From Mollicutes bacterium (lineage in GTDB: Bacteria > Bacillota_I > Bacilli_A > Izemoplasmatales > Izemoplasmataceae): a stretch of 46,091 bases of DNA. A program made the translations under genes and the position numbers. Where the stretch lies: positions 1-46,091 of the forward strand of contig PWEL01000014.1 in assembly GCA_003553945.1 (NCBI GenBank), read 5' to 3'. The notes under the pieces are model-generated. The model saw only the letters and a program-made list of their open reading frames with translations, searched no databases and was not told the origin of the DNA. Positions 45,978-46,091 of this stretch are shown here, one piece after another. Position 1 is the stretch's first letter. Every line of letters starts with the position of its first letter.

Positions 45978-46091
45978 GTTATCCGATTATTTCCATGCCC
46001 ATTTCTCGAGCGCTTTCAAAATCGCGTTCACGGTGGTGTTCATACTTGTGAACCTCACCGTGATGCTGGTGAACACCTTCTATATAAGGGA
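45970..46091 (+). CDS. Sensor histidine kinase, N-terminal fragment cut by the window end
   Basis: The first 40 codons of an open frame that runs off the window. It begins MRRLSDYFHAHFSSAFKIAF and continues into a hydrophobic helix (about 17-37), as expected for the first membrane segment of a sensor kinase. It overlaps the response regulator gene by 8 bp. The kinase core is not visible, so the call depends on context. Confidence 0.7.
   Translation, partial: MRRLSDYFHAHFSSAFKIAFTVVFILVNLTVMLVNTFYIR

Overview
The window is a 46 kb stretch of chromosome dominated by conserved core genes in tight operons. Its gene order matches Bacillota of the class Bacilli: hrcA-grpE-dnaK-dnaJ-(rsmE)-mtaB, rpsU-phoH-ybeY-cdd-era-recO-glyQS-dnaG-rpoD-trmK-nif3, yneF, parE-parC, apt-rel-dtd and hisS-aspS. 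A single-chain glycyl-tRNA synthetase next to recO, a YneF protein, CIRCE operators, a T-box leader and strong AGGAGG ribosome-binding sites all fit. The base composition is clearly GC-rich (high fifties by eye). TGA is used as a stop throughout, so this is not a code-4 mollicute. A deep, GC-rich Bacilli lineage near the Erysipelotrichia / Izemoplasma / Haloplasma / Acholeplasma branches is my best guess, but the species cannot be named from sequence alone. A BCCT osmolyte transporter hints at variable salinity.

Layout. 1-3.0 kb: tail of an upstream unit, then a type IV pilus block (prepilin peptidase, PilM-, PilN- and PilO-like). 3.0-5.9 kb: ispG on the minus strand, divergent from rpmG, followed by a ROK sugar kinase and a glyoxalase II-like hydrolase. 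5.9-10.7 kb: the HrcA-controlled chaperone operon with two CIRCE elements around one promoter. 10.7-15.5 kb: an alpha/beta hydrolase divergent from BCCT-rsmE-mtaB. 15.5-25.1 kb: rpsU, then a ten-gene macromolecular-synthesis operon from phoH to nif3. 25.1-27.5 kb: an AAC(3)-like acetyltransferase, a small ferredoxin, yneF and plsY. 27.5-34.7 kb: topoisomerase IV (parE-parC), a degenerate Fic-fold protein and argS. 34.7-39.4 kb: apt, bifunctional rel, dtd and two GNAT acetyltransferases. 39.4-42.7 kb: T-box-controlled hisS-aspS. 42.7-46.1 kb: a copper-type efflux operon (small membrane protein, HMA chaperone, CPH-type P1B ATPase) divergent from a two-component system whose kinase runs off the end.

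Most of the window is ordinary. The observations most worth following are: the catalytically dead-looking Fic protein inside the topoisomerase IV operon, since active Fic toxins of the FicT type modify ParE and GyrB; an isoleucine at the main quinolone-resistance position of ParC; a ferredoxin with one cluster cysteine replaced by serine; three 11-bp-phased direct repeats between the copper operon and its response regulator; the double CIRCE operator; and an unexplained 82-nt imperfect hairpin between the ferredoxin and acetyltransferase genes. No tRNA, rRNA, CRISPR array, insertion sequence or prophage was seen. No gene-free stretch exceeds 300 bases; the longest, about 280 bases before hisS, is filled by a promoter and a T-box.
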